A program made the position numbers and the translations under genes. Shown piece after piece: positions 40,710 through 50,302 of a stretch of DNA of 64,000 bases (positions are counted from its first letter, which is position 1; each line of letters starts with the position of its first letter). Source of the DNA: Porifericola rhodea (GTDB lineage Bacteria > Bacteroidota > Bacteroidia > Cytophagales > Cyclobacteriaceae); the NCBI RefSeq assembly GCF_030506305.1, contig NZ_CP119421.1, forward strand, positions 5,038,501 through 5,102,500, written 5' to 3'. The notes beneath the pieces are model-generated. The model was not told where the DNA came from and searched no databases. It saw nothing but the letters and a program-made list of their open reading frames with translations.

Positions 40710-41996
40710 ATGGAAAACTTTTGTTTACTTCTTTCTTCTATGGCAGAAGCACAAGAAACTGCCGATTTGGGAGCACAACTCTCTCAAAACATACTTACTA
40801 CCAACAACGTATGGATGATGGTAGCTACGTTTTTGGTTTTTATTATGCACCTGGGTTTCGCGGGAGTGGAAGCAGGTTTTACGCAGGCCAAAAATACAGT
40901 TAATATCCTTTTCAAAAACACCCTTACCCCAGCCATTGGCCTTATCACTTACGCATTGATAGGCTTCAACCTGATGTATCCTGGTGGTGAAGGTTTTATC
41001 GTCAACTTCGCCGGCTTCAATCTGGGACCCGGGGCAGACTACGATTCTCTCACTTATGCCGATGGAGGCTATACCTACTGGACGGACTTCCTATTTCAGG
41101 GGATGTTTGCAGCAACTGCAGCAACAATCGTATCTGGTGCGGTAGCAGAAAGAATAAAAATCAACGGTTATCTGATCTTTACCATCATTTTTGTTGGTAT
41201 TGTATACCCTATCATCGGTAGCTGGCAATGGGGTGGCGGCTTTCTTAGCACATATGGATTCTACGACTTTGCAGGTTCTACACTAGTCCATTCTGTAGGT
41301 GGCTGGGGAGCATTGGCTGGTATCATCATTCTCGGTCCAAGAATTGGAAAATACATGAACGGAAAAGTGAATGACTTCCCAGGCTCAAGCGTGCCCTTAG
41401 CTACAATTGGTGTATTCTTATTATGGTTTGGCTGGTTTGGATTTAACGGTGGCTCTGTACTTTCTGCCGATCCTGAATCAGTATCTAAAGTTTTGGTAAC
41501 TACCTCTCTGGCTGCGGCCTGCGGTGCAGTAGGTGGTTATGTAATGGCTTACTTTACTTTCAAAAGGTTAGACCTGGGCATGGTACTTAACGGAGTGCTG
41601 GCTGGTTTGGTAGGTATTACTGCTGGTGCTGACCTCATGAGCCCATACGAAGCTATGATTATCGGCCTTATATCCGGAGGACTAGTTGTTCTTTCTGTCA
41701 TTCTACTTGACAAACTAAAACTGGACGACTGTGTAGGTGCGGTATCTGTACACCTTACCTGCGGTATCTTCGGTACACTAGCTGTAGGCATCTTCGGCTC
41801 AATGGCCAGCATGGATCAGTTTATCATTCAGTTGGTAAGTGTACTTGCCTGTGGTGCTGCTGCTTTCTCTAGTGCACTTATCATCTTCTATGTACTGAAC
41901 AAAGCTATGGGACTGCGCGTATCTGCCGAACACGAAAAAGAAGGTTTGGACAGCCACGAGCACGGTATCCGCGGATACACGATCATTTACGAATAG
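40710..41996 (+). CDS. amt: Ammonium transporter (Amt/MEP/Rh family), 428 aa
   Basis: Eleven to twelve membrane helices with the family signatures: the first pore His in STLVHSVGGWGAL, the second in GAVSVHLTCGIFG (twin-His motif), DFAGSTLVHS, and WFGWFGFNGGS. It conducts ammonium/ammonia across the inner membrane. The C-terminal tail has an acidic, His-containing region (EHEKEGLDSHEHGIRGYTIIYE) with the conserved E-x-x-G-x-D-x-x-x-H-G pattern that receives GlnK. No glnK-type gene is adjacent. The N-terminus is taken from ATG 40,710. Confidence 0.96.
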   Translation: MENFCLLLSSMAEAQETADLGAQLSQNILTTNNVWMMVATFLVFIMHLGFAGVEAGFTQAKNTVNILFKNTLTPAIGLITYALIGFNLMYPGGEGFIVNFAGFNLGPGADYDSLTYADGGYTYWTDFLFQGMFAATAATIVSGAVAERIKINGYLIFTIIFVGIVYPIIGSWQWGGGFLSTYGFYDFAGSTLVHSVGGWGALAGIIILGPRIGKYMNGKVNDFPGSSVPLATIGVFLLWFGWFGFNGGSVLSADPESVSKVLVTTSLAAACGAVGGYVMAYFTFKRLDLGMVLNGVLAGLVGITAGADLMSPYEAMIIGLISGGLVVLSVILLDKLKLDDCVGAVSVHLTCGIFGTLAVGIFGSMASMDQFIIQLVSVLACGAAAFSSALIIFYVLNKAMGLRVSAEHEKEGLDSHEHGIRGYTIIYE

Positions 41997-42020
41997 AATC
42001 AGGCCTTATCTCAAACCAAT

Positions 42021-42058
42021 GCCGGAGCTTCAAAACTCCGGCTCCCCCTTCCTTTTAC
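42021..42058 (+). terminator. Hairpin between amt and the porin gene
   Basis: GCCGGAG (42,021-42,027) pairs with CTCCGGC (42,036-42,042), followed by a pyrimidine-rich tail. It may end or attenuate the amt transcript before the porin gene. Confidence 0.65.
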
Positions 42059-42087
42059 TTAATTACTAATCAATCAAATATTTTACA

Positions 42088-43134
42088 ATGAAAATCAAAA
42101 CCAAACTCCTATTCCTCGCATTATTATTAGCAAACACAGCCCTATATGCGCAAGACGGAGAGAAGAACCCACTAAAAATATCGGGTTCGGTTGACACTTA
42201 TTACAAATATGATTTTTCTGGCTACGAGTCAGAAAGTGGCACCTCTAACATAGGCACCAGCTTTGCTGACCAGCAAAACTCATTGTCTATAGGAATGATA
42301 GACCTGGTAATGTCTCAGGAGTTGGGTAAAGCCAGTTTTGTAGGAGAAATTGCCTTTGGTCCACGTAATGCTTCTTCTGCAGGACCGGGAAGTAGCTCTG
42401 GTGTATTAGAGCCACACATCCAGAATCTTTATGTATCTTATGCTCTTACGCCCGAGCTTTCTATTACTGCCGGTTATATGGGCACCTTTGTAGGTTACGA
42501 GGTTATCTCCCCTACGGGTAACTTTAACTATTCTACTTCATACCTTTTTACCAATGGCCCTTTCCAGAATGCCGGGGTCAAACTGGATTACAGCTTCTCG
42601 GACAGAGTTTCTTTAATGGTCGGACTGTTTAACGACTGGAACCTGTATAGCGACGGCAATGGCATGTCAGATTTTGGCGCACAATTGTATGTGGTACCTG
42701 TAGATGGCTGGGATGTTTACCTTAATATGATCACTGGTTTTCCTTCTGGATCTGAATTTGACATTACTACAGGTTATCAGATTACTGACGATTTTTATTT
42801 AGGGTTGAACGCAGCCGACTATTCTGCGCCTAACGATGGTGGTGGTTTTTCTGGTGCCGCTCTGTATGCTCAGTACGCGCTTACCGACAATTTTGCGCTA
42901 GGCTTCAGAGGAGAATCATTCAGCTCTAAAGATTATGACGATGAAAGCGGTGCCAGTGTAGAAGGTTCAACTGTAAATGCGTTTACGATCTCTGGAAACT
43001 TAACAGCCGGACCATTGACTTTTATTCCTGAGCTAAGGTTTGACAGCGGTGAAGAGGAAATCTTCTTTAAAGAAGATATGATGCCTACAAAAAGCGCTTC
43101 TCAGTTACTGTTTGCTGTAGTCTATGCATTTTAA
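42088..43134 (+). CDS. BBP2-type outer-membrane porin, 348 aa
   Basis: Signal peptide MKIKTKLLFLALLLANTALYAQ, then a barrel of alternating strands starting KISGSVDTYYKYDFSG and ending LLFAVVYAF with the C-terminal aromatic of outer-membrane proteins. This matches the putative beta-barrel porin-2 family. Following the ammonium transporter gene by 91 bases, it may provide passage of small nitrogen compounds through the outer membrane; this is inference from the neighbour. Confidence 0.85.
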   Translation: MKIKTKLLFLALLLANTALYAQDGEKNPLKISGSVDTYYKYDFSGYESESGTSNIGTSFADQQNSLSIGMIDLVMSQELGKASFVGEIAFGPRNASSAGPGSSSGVLEPHIQNLYVSYALTPELSITAGYMGTFVGYEVISPTGNFNYSTSYLFTNGPFQNAGVKLDYSFSDRVSLMVGLFNDWNLYSDGNGMSDFGAQLYVVPVDGWDVYLNMITGFPSGSEFDITTGYQITDDFYLGLNAADYSAPNDGGGFSGAALYAQYALTDNFALGFRGESFSSKDYDDESGASVEGSTVNAFTISGNLTAGPLTFIPELRFDSGEEEIFFKEDMMPTKSASQLLFAVVYAF

Positions 43135-43143
43135 TCAGCTTAT

Positions 43144-43713
43144 ATGAAGCACTTATTTACACTTGTAATTATTCTTTTTTGTACTGAGTCTTTCGCTCAG
43201 CTAACCGACTATACTTATACTCCTGAAGGTAAACTACTCTTTACTGAGGTGATTACTGAAGAAGGAAAGTCGCAACCTGGGCTATACAAACTAGCGCAAG
43301 ATGTTTACTCTGAAATACCAAAGCGGAAGAAGGAGTTAGAAGACGAGAACTTTAGCCTCAGTATAGAACAGAAACTTACGCTTCATGAAAAAGGAATCCT
43401 ATCCAGGATTCCTTATGCTGATATTCAATTTGATATGAAGCTGGAGTTTAAAGATGGGCGCTACCGCTACCTGCTATCTGATTTTGAATTTCTTCCCTAC
43501 GAGCGTAATCGGTACGGAAAGTATGTGGTACTACAAAGAAAAAGAAAAGATCTGGAGTCGGTAGTAGATACAGAAGAATGGAAGTCACATAGTGAAACTT
43601 TTTTACAAGCGATAGAAGCTGAAATTGCTTATTTAAACATGGCTATGCACGGCAATCCGGTGAGTCTGAATGAGACAAATGAAAAAACCGTAGAAGTGAG
43701 TGAAGAGTGGTAG
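43144..43713 (+). CDS. DUF4468-like exported protein, 189 aa
   Basis: Signal peptide (MKHLFTLVIILFCTESFAQ) followed by one domain with the DUF4468 pattern: a start such as LLFTEVI and a later IQFDMKLEFKDGRYRYLLSDFEF. The family has a TBP-like alpha/beta fold and is found almost only in Bacteroidota. Function unknown; periplasmic or outer-membrane associated. It is 9 bases after the porin gene, so probably in one transcript. Confidence 0.8.
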   Translation: MKHLFTLVIILFCTESFAQLTDYTYTPEGKLLFTEVITEEGKSQPGLYKLAQDVYSEIPKRKKELEDENFSLSIEQKLTLHEKGILSRIPYADIQFDMKLEFKDGRYRYLLSDFEFLPYERNRYGKYVVLQRKRKDLESVVDTEEWKSHSETFLQAIEAEIAYLNMAMHGNPVSLNETNEKTVEVSEEW

Positions 43714-43840
43714 AAGTAGGTTTAAGTAAGCTTAATATAGCTAGCAAAAACTTACTACTATAGCTTTTTTGCTTAAGTAGTGAAACATTTATTACTCAAT
43801 TACTTTATTATAGGTAGAGGAGTAAAGAAATGTTATCACT

Positions 43841-44008
43841 ATGGAATGGTTTAATTTTCCGTTTACAGAAGACTTTTTTCTTTTGTTAGAGACCAATAGA
43901 GCACTTTTGTTGCATCTTTTGCCGCTCGTTATGCTTATAATGGTACTATATAACATCAGTTTTACTGAAGTAGAAAATACCGAGGAAGACACAAACAACA
44001 ATACATAA
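43841..44008 (+). CDS. Small single-helix membrane protein, 55 aa
   Basis: ATG at 43,841 opens a 55-codon frame ending at TAA 44,006-44,008. The product has an aromatic N-terminus (MEWFNFPFTEDFF), one hydrophobic helix (about residues 21-40) and an acidic Asn/Thr-rich tail. Nothing else occupies this strand between the DUF4468 gene and the HtrA gene. The size alone cannot prove it is expressed. Unknown function. Confidence 0.45.
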   Translation: MEWFNFPFTEDFFLLLETNRALLLHLLPLVMLIMVLYNISFTEVENTEEDTNNNT

Positions 44009-44052
44009 TTTTGTATTATTTATACCTTCCTCAGTAATTTGAAGCTAAATAT

Positions 44053-45513
44053 TTAGAAGTGGTATGAATAATAACCTTTAACTCCTTTTTTGTTTACCCC
44101 TTCAATTCTGACTCTTCCTCTAATTCTTGTTAATATATCTTCCACCTCTTTAGGGCTGTTTACAGCATATTTATTAATTGCAGTAATTACAAAACCTTCA
44201 TCTATACCCAGCCTTCTGATTAAGCCGTTATTCACTTTGTTAATTTTTATGCCGCTCTCAATGCCTAAAAGGTCGGCTTCTACTTTAGAAACATTTTCCA
44301 GCTCTGCCCCTAGTCTTTCGGACTGGTAAATATCTCTGGTAATTAAAGTAGTTGTACCCTCCCGGTTTGTAAGCTGAAGGTTTAGCTGCTTAATTTTATT
44401 ATCTCGCTTATATACTACATCAATTTTGTCACCGGGACTATGGTAAGAAATCAGTTCTTCAAAATCACTTCGGGATTCAACGGTCTCCTGATTTATCTTT
44501 AGAATGATATCACCCTTTTGTAAGCCTGCTTTCTCTGCTGCGCCATAGCGTTGCAAATAGCTGATAACCACCCCATTTACATCGTTTGTATTAAGTTGCT
44601 GAGCTATCTCCGCATCAACATCTACTACATCGGCGCCGAAAAAGGCTTTTTGCACCTCTCCATACTCTATAATATCGTCTACAACTTTGCGCACAATATC
44701 TACTGGTACCGCGAAGCCATAGCCTGCATATGACCCAGTTCGTGAGAGTATAGCAGTATTAATACCAACCAAACTACCACTACGATCTACCAATGCCCCA
44801 CCGCTGTTTCCGGGGTTAATAGCAGCATCAGTCTGAATAAAAGACTCTATAGGAAATTTGCTTTGCAATATGTTAATTTCTCTACCTTTTGCACTTACAA
44901 TTCCAGCAGTAACCGTAGAGTTGAGGTTAAATGGATTACCTACTGCCAGAACCCACTCCCCTACTTTTAGGTTGCGGGAGTTACCGAGGCTGATAGATGG
45001 CAAATCATCAGCCTCTACTTTTAGTACCGCCAGATCGGTAGAGGGATCTGTACCTACAACCTGGGCAGCATAAGTTCTTCGGTTGTGTATTACTTCTATA
45101 CGGGTAGCATTATCTATTACATGGTTGTTCGTAATGATAAAACCATCGCGAGAATATATAACACCAGAACCACTACTTACCTGTTGGTTAGTTCTTCCTT
45201 CAAAGAATAGTTCTAACCAACTGCTACCACTATATTCGTTTTCGGCAATTGTCTTGATGTAAACTACACTAGGTGTACTTTTAGCAGAAGCCTCAGCAAA
45301 GTCTTCGCCTATTGCATATTTACTTTTGGTAGAGGTTTCTTCTTCTTTTTCGTGTGTGGCAAACTGCAAATCTGGCAGACTAGCGTTAGCCTGACCTGAA
45401 AAATTTACTGTTGTGCTGGTTTCATTGTCGGTGAAGCTAAGCTGCTGGTAAGTAAATGCTCCCGCTATTCCTGAAAAAAAACCAACGAAAACAACAATAA
45501 TGACGTTCTTCAT
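44053..45513 (-). CDS. htrA: HtrA/Deg-type periplasmic serine protease with PDZ domains, 486 aa
   Basis: N-terminal membrane/signal segment (3-22), trypsin-like domain with the triad His in ITNNHVID, Asp in STDLAVLKV and Ser in GNSGGALVD. Then a PDZ domain (about 300-390, GAAEKAGLQKGDIILKINQE) and a second, more diverged PDZ-like region at the C-terminus. This protease degrades or chaperones misfolded envelope proteins as a trimer-based oligomer. It stands alone, divergent from the methionine sulfoxide reductase gene. Confidence 0.94.
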   Translation of the reverse strand: MKNVIIVVFVGFFSGIAGAFTYQQLSFTDNETSTTVNFSGQANASLPDLQFATHEKEEETSTKSKYAIGEDFAEASAKSTPSVVYIKTIAENEYSGSSWLELFFEGRTNQQVSSGSGVIYSRDGFIITNNHVIDNATRIEVIHNRRTYAAQVVGTDPSTDLAVLKVEADDLPSISLGNSRNLKVGEWVLAVGNPFNLNSTVTAGIVSAKGREINILQSKFPIESFIQTDAAINPGNSGGALVDRSGSLVGINTAILSRTGSYAGYGFAVPVDIVRKVVDDIIEYGEVQKAFFGADVVDVDAEIAQQLNTNDVNGVVISYLQRYGAAEKAGLQKGDIILKINQETVESRSDFEELISYHSPGDKIDVVYKRDNKIKQLNLQLTNREGTTTLITRDIYQSERLGAELENVSKVEADLLGIESGIKINKVNNGLIRRLGIDEGFVITAINKYAVNSPKEVEDILTRIRGRVRIEGVNKKGVKGYYSYHF

Positions 45514-45616
45514 ATCTGTTGTGTTTATATGTTAAGTTTTAAAACAAGATGAGCAAAAATAGTGCATCATCTTCACTTAAAATTCATAGGATTTTGAATA
45601 TAATAATTTGAATGAA

Positions 45617-46099
45617 ATGGCAGAAGAATTAAGCATCGCACAAGGGGTAGAAAAAGCACAAAAATACGAGCAGCTCTTACCTCAGATAGAAGGTCTGATT
45701 AGTGGAGAAAGCAACATGATAGCCAATCTGGCCAATGTATCCGCGGCTTTAAAGCAAACTTTTAACTTCTGGTGGGTAGGCTTTTATCTGGTAGAGGGAG
45801 AAGAGCTGGTGCTCGGACCTTTTCAGGGGCCTATTGCCTGTACCCGTATTAAGCCTGGCAAAGGGGTTTGCGGCACTTCTTACTCTGAAAAGAAAACTCT
45901 GATAGTTGAAGATGTAGATAAGTTTCCGGGGCATATTGCGTGTAGTGCCGACTCCCGATCAGAGATAGTAGTACCCGTCATTAAAGATGGACAGGTACTT
46001 ATGGTTATAGATGTAGATAGTGAGCAGCTCGCCAACTTTGATGAAGTTGACCAAAGGTATCTGGAAGAGCTAGCTCAAATGATTGCTAACAGAGCTTAA
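45617..46099 (+). CDS. msrC: GAF-domain free methionine-(R)-sulfoxide reductase, 160 aa
   Basis: A single GAF domain with the family's cysteines in IACTRIKPGKGVCGTSY and HIACSADSRSEIVVP (motif for fRMsr). It reduces free methionine-R-sulfoxide in the cytosol through a thioredoxin-recycled disulfide. ATG 45,617 is chosen; the frame opens three codons earlier at TTG. The 3' end overlaps that of the convergent helicase gene by 4 bases. Confidence 0.9.
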   Translation: MAEELSIAQGVEKAQKYEQLLPQIEGLISGESNMIANLANVSAALKQTFNFWWVGFYLVEGEELVLGPFQGPIACTRIKPGKGVCGTSYSEKKTLIVEDVDKFPGHIACSADSRSEIVVPVIKDGQVLMVIDVDSEQLANFDEVDQRYLEELAQMIANRA

Positions 46100-49000
46100 T
46101 TGCTCTGGCTATCAGCAAAAATAAAACGGTTGATACCTTCTTTTACCTGTTCATTTTGCTGCCAGTACTGTCTGCTATAGATATTCTTAAACTTCCAGTT
46201 TTTCTCGCTAAGCAGGAAAGGTCGGTAAGCATGAATATCTTTAGCAGATTCGCTCTGATAATAAATATCATCGTCGGTATTGATTAAACCGATATATCTT
46301 TCATCTCCGTTTTTCAGGCTTAGGTCAGCAAATGGCAGCTCTCTTTTGGCATTGTAATTTTCCAGTTCTTCACCAGTCCATTGCATAAGTTTGTTAGCAA
46401 GAAACCACTCCACATGATGATCCCCCAGTGAAGGAAGAGTCGGAACGTATTTTTGGTTGGATACCTGCCATGCATACTCCAGATACTTCTTCAATAATTT
46501 GGGTCCCTCATTCTTAGTTTGGGACACATCCATTTGTTGAGGCATAATACTGGTAACCAGATAAATCTTCTCTTTTGCTCTGGTAATAGCTACATTCAGT
46601 CGGTTTTCTCCTTTGGCCTGATTTAGGCTACCAAATTGCAATATAAGTTTGCCCTGTTCATTGGGTGCATAAGCGGTAGAGAATATGATTATGTCTCTTT
46701 CATCACCCTGCACATTTTCTATATTTTTAACAAAAAGGTGGTCTGGTAAGACAATGTTTTCAGTCAGTGCAGCGGTCTCCAGATCGTCCTGTATTAGCTC
46801 TTGTTGTTTAAGGTTAAAACAAATAACCCCGATGGATTTTGCAGGTTGCTTTTGTATAAGCTCTTTAATCAATTTGACTACCTGTTTACTTTCTACCTGG
46901 TTTACCTGCTTGCTCCAGCTTCCATCCACTTTCATATACTCAATGGCGGGCTCTCCATTATTAACATCATAATAGTCAGGTAGCAAACGAAGCTTATCGT
47001 TATAAAAATGATGGTTAGAAAAATCAATGAGGTCAAGTGTGCGGCTACGGTAGTGCCCTTTAAGCTGTAAACTTTGCAAATAGCCCTGCGCGAGTTCCAG
47101 TAGCGAGGTAGCTTCTAATGCCACAGCTTCTTCTACATTTTCACTTTCATCGTCTTCCCAGCGCGCCTGATACAGATCGTTAGGACTCAGTTGCTGACTA
47201 TCACCAGCCACTACCACCTGCTGCCCCCGATACATAGCAGGTATCCCCTTTTCGGCAAAACATTGGGAGGCCTCATCAAAGATAACCAGATCAAACATCG
47301 GCTTATCTGCCAGAGGAAAGATGGCCGATACTGTTTCGGGTGAAGCTAGCCAGCAGGGAATAAGGTTGAAAACCTCATCCTCAAAGGTGCCAATTACCTT
47401 TCTTAAAGGCCAGATTTTACGTTTTTTGTTAATCTGATGATTAAGGTCACGATATGTGACCATGTTATTAAGACGATTGTATTCTACATCATAATAAGTA
47501 CGTTCGCGTACCTTCATATGCAAAATCTCCTGACTAATTTTCAGTTTTTCTTCTATGCATTGCTGTAGCTCATGCTCCAGGTCTTCCATTTGCCTGGACG
47601 AAACCATTCTCAGCTGAGGAAATTTAGCTTCCAGATGGTCTATCCAAGCCAGGCGAACACTATTCTGAAACAAAGCAACCACACCCTCTTCGGACCGATC
47701 TTTGGTTTCATCCAAGAGGCGTGTGATCACTGCTTTTTCATACTCTTCAAGATTATAATTTAGTGTATCAAAATCGCTAATCGCATCAAAATCACGATCC
47801 AGTATTTTTAAAAAGTCCTCACTATGTTCTTTGGTGATCAACTTACTCACCTGTGCGGGTGAGAGGTATACTTCCCAAGACTTAATACGTGGAGCAATAG
47901 TCTCCAGCACATTTAAAAGGTTATGAGTACGCTGGTATAGCTCTTCATAAGAAATCTTTTTGATGTTAAAGTACTCATTGAAGTTTCTTAATGAATGAAA
48001 TATCAAGGTAGCCTGAAGCGCCTTTTTCTGATGTTCAAACCATTCCAGAATGATAGACTTATCAAACTGCTGAGACGACTCCTGGTCCGGCACATCTTTG
48101 ATCCACTTTTTATCCCTAAGCTTGGTTAAATTATGTTCCAGGTTAAGGCGATTGTCAACTTTTTCTCCTAAAACCTGAAAGTCTTTCTTGGTATCCCCCA
48201 GCTCATTTTTGGCTAAGATCTCGTTAACATAAGCTTTGTCTTTAGAAAACATTTTCCACCACATCCAGCTGAAGAAGCCATTTCTTGCGTCTTCGGCTTC
48301 GGAAACAACTTTCTGACATTTGCCTAGATCGTCAACATCAAGATGCACCTCCGGACCGCTACCTTCGTAACACTCAGCGATAATACGTTCAATATTTGAC
48401 AACCATAATGGATCAGCATCTTTATCCACATTAGGCACCATATGGGTAAAAAAGTCAAAGGCCTTTTCTTCCTGCAGCAAGTCAATAAATTCCGAAATTT
48501 CAGCCGAGCGCTGCTGTAAGTTTTCACAAACCACAAAATCCACCTTTGTCTTCAGGCTTTTCTCTACTTTCTCTTCTATCTCACGCTTAAACTCAGGAAT
48601 GTCTTTGACAATCTCACGTATTTTCTTGAGGTCTTCAACAGCATAATTAACAAAGGGGTTGCGATCGTAGAGGAGATAACTTTCTCTTTCAAACTGATTG
48701 GAATAAGCGGTAAATGTTCTCAGTTTTTTAAGGAACGGTTGCATCTCAGTAATACTAAAGTTCCTGTACTCCTGCTTCATATTAACTGAAGGCAGATCAA
48801 TATCAGAAGTTAAATACAACTCTTTAATAGCTATGCCAGCTTCTCGTTCATCAAAAAGGGCGTTTTTAAAATCATCCAGTTCATCACATATTTGCTCGAT
48901 ACGCCTGCTGTACTGAAGAAAGTTTCTTTCCAGATAGATAGTATCCAGACTGTTATTTTTGTGCTGATACTCATAGAGCGAATCAATCTGCTTACTAAGC

Positions 49001-50238
49001 TGATTGTAAATTTCTCTTCTGTCATTCTTAAAGTCGTGCACTAAAGCCACAAAAGGATGTATATCTTTCTCTTCCAGCCGTCTATACACCACATCTAAAG
49101 CCGCTCTTTTTTGGCATACTACCAATACCCGTTTTCCCTGGGCTATATAATCACCTATAAGGTTGGTAATCATTTGAGATTTTCCAGTACCGGGAGGGCC
49201 CTGTACAACTAATGAATTTCCCCTTTTAACAGTACGAATAGCTTTTTCCTGAAATGCATCCATAGGAAAAGGACAAAAAATTTGCTCCTCTTTTATGCGG
49301 CTGGCATAATCAATATGCTCTTTGCTAAGCTTTTCTTTAAGGCCAAGCTCCAAACCTTCCAGACTGGAGTAGACTATTTTTTCGGTGGTTGCCCGTTTAG
49401 AAAAGAACGCTTCTATATCTGGAAGAAACTGGTTATCAATAAGCTTAAGGTAGTCGGGAACCAAATACGACCCTGCCTGAGGAAAAATTCCTAATACCGC
49501 TTCCGGGTAAAGCTTCAGTTCTCCCTCCTTCTCAGCTTCGGTAATCTCTTCTTTAGTAAACTCTTCAAAGTTTTGCAGCTTATCTACAAAAATCTCCTGA
49601 TTAAAATTTACCGTTACATCACTTTCTTTAAAAAGCTGATAGAGGGAAGTCCTAAATATACGGCTGTCCGCATCAAAATCATCAAAGCTTTTCTCGGCGA
49701 GCGCTTCATCAAAGCTAAGTTTGTTGTAATATGCATAAGCCAGCAGAAAAGTCTTGTTCAGAGAAACACTAACTTCGTCTCGGATTTTAAGTACCCATTG
49801 TAGTCCATATTCATTTGTCTGATGTTGCTCCAGGCTTACAGGAAAAAACATGAGGGGGCAGCGTACCACTGTTCCATCAGCAAATTTACCTCTAACAAAT
49901 GGCCAGCCGATAAACAAATCTTTAGAGCCTTGTTCATCAAAGAGAAATTTGTCTGTACGAGACAGTTTTTTGAGTTGCTGACTAATCTTATTGCTACCCG
50001 AATCACGGCTATCCATTACCGCGCTTAGCGGTATAATTTTACTATCAATCCCTTTAAGATCGTGTGCTCCCCCGGCAATAAGCCACTCAATAATTTTAAA
50101 AGATGAAAAGTTGTTAAGAAAATCAAATTTATGCACATCTACGAATTGCTTGGCTACCAGACGAGGCAGGTACAGAGAGCGATTATTACTGGTAATGTTC
50201 GTTAATCTCCTAAGATAGGATTGTAATATTTTGTGCAT
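46096..50238 (-). CDS. Giant SF1 (UPF1/SMBP2-like) helicase-domain protein, 1380 aa
   Basis: A 300-residue N-terminal part of DUF4011-like character precedes the split superfamily 1 helicase core: Walker A GPPGTGKSQ (347-355), a large helical insertion (about 400-930), Walker B LVIFDEASQC, motif III VVVAGDSQQLSP, and the C-terminal motifs GVICFNLKQQE, VQGDERDIIIFS and NVAITRAKEKI. The end (from about 1270) contains an ILLEE-free restriction-like region. Such proteins act on RNA or DNA and some serve in phage defence. No methylase or partner is adjacent, so defence is only a possibility. Confidence 0.88.
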   Translation of the reverse strand: MHKILQSYLRRLTNITSNNRSLYLPRLVAKQFVDVHKFDFLNNFSSFKIIEWLIAGGAHDLKGIDSKIIPLSAVMDSRDSGSNKISQQLKKLSRTDKFLFDEQGSKDLFIGWPFVRGKFADGTVVRCPLMFFPVSLEQHQTNEYGLQWVLKIRDEVSVSLNKTFLLAYAYYNKLSFDEALAEKSFDDFDADSRIFRTSLYQLFKESDVTVNFNQEIFVDKLQNFEEFTKEEITEAEKEGELKLYPEAVLGIFPQAGSYLVPDYLKLIDNQFLPDIEAFFSKRATTEKIVYSSLEGLELGLKEKLSKEHIDYASRIKEEQIFCPFPMDAFQEKAIRTVKRGNSLVVQGPPGTGKSQMITNLIGDYIAQGKRVLVVCQKRAALDVVYRRLEEKDIHPFVALVHDFKNDRREIYNQLSKQIDSLYEYQHKNNSLDTIYLERNFLQYSRRIEQICDELDDFKNALFDEREAGIAIKELYLTSDIDLPSVNMKQEYRNFSITEMQPFLKKLRTFTAYSNQFERESYLLYDRNPFVNYAVEDLKKIREIVKDIPEFKREIEEKVEKSLKTKVDFVVCENLQQRSAEISEFIDLLQEEKAFDFFTHMVPNVDKDADPLWLSNIERIIAECYEGSGPEVHLDVDDLGKCQKVVSEAEDARNGFFSWMWWKMFSKDKAYVNEILAKNELGDTKKDFQVLGEKVDNRLNLEHNLTKLRDKKWIKDVPDQESSQQFDKSIILEWFEHQKKALQATLIFHSLRNFNEYFNIKKISYEELYQRTHNLLNVLETIAPRIKSWEVYLSPAQVSKLITKEHSEDFLKILDRDFDAISDFDTLNYNLEEYEKAVITRLLDETKDRSEEGVVALFQNSVRLAWIDHLEAKFPQLRMVSSRQMEDLEHELQQCIEEKLKISQEILHMKVRERTYYDVEYNRLNNMVTYRDLNHQINKKRKIWPLRKVIGTFEDEVFNLIPCWLASPETVSAIFPLADKPMFDLVIFDEASQCFAEKGIPAMYRGQQVVVAGDSQQLSPNDLYQARWEDDESENVEEAVALEATSLLELAQGYLQSLQLKGHYRSRTLDLIDFSNHHFYNDKLRLLPDYYDVNNGEPAIEYMKVDGSWSKQVNQVESKQVVKLIKELIQKQPAKSIGVICFNLKQQELIQDDLETAALTENIVLPDHLFVKNIENVQGDERDIIIFSTAYAPNEQGKLILQFGSLNQAKGENRLNVAITRAKEKIYLVTSIMPQQMDVSQTKNEGPKLLKKYLEYAWQVSNQKYVPTLPSLGDHHVEWFLANKLMQWTGEELENYNAKRELPFADLSLKNGDERYIGLINTDDDIYYQSESAKDIHAYRPFLLSEKNWKFKNIYSRQYWQQNEQVKEGINRFIFADSQSN

Positions 50239-50302
50239 AGTTGATTAATGAATAGAGCTTATCAGTTTTAAAAGTGCGCTATTGGCCATAGTATGTGATT
50301 TA

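Noticed and set aside
43743-43773. AGCAAAAA/TTTTTGCT inverted repeat after the DUF4468 gene
   Set aside because: Made almost only of A-T pairs; too weak to call a terminator with confidence.
46096-50238. Complete restriction or anti-phage operon around the large helicase
   Set aside because: Neighbours are a methionine sulfoxide reductase (convergent) and a HhH/sensor pair; no methylase, nuclease or TIR partner.
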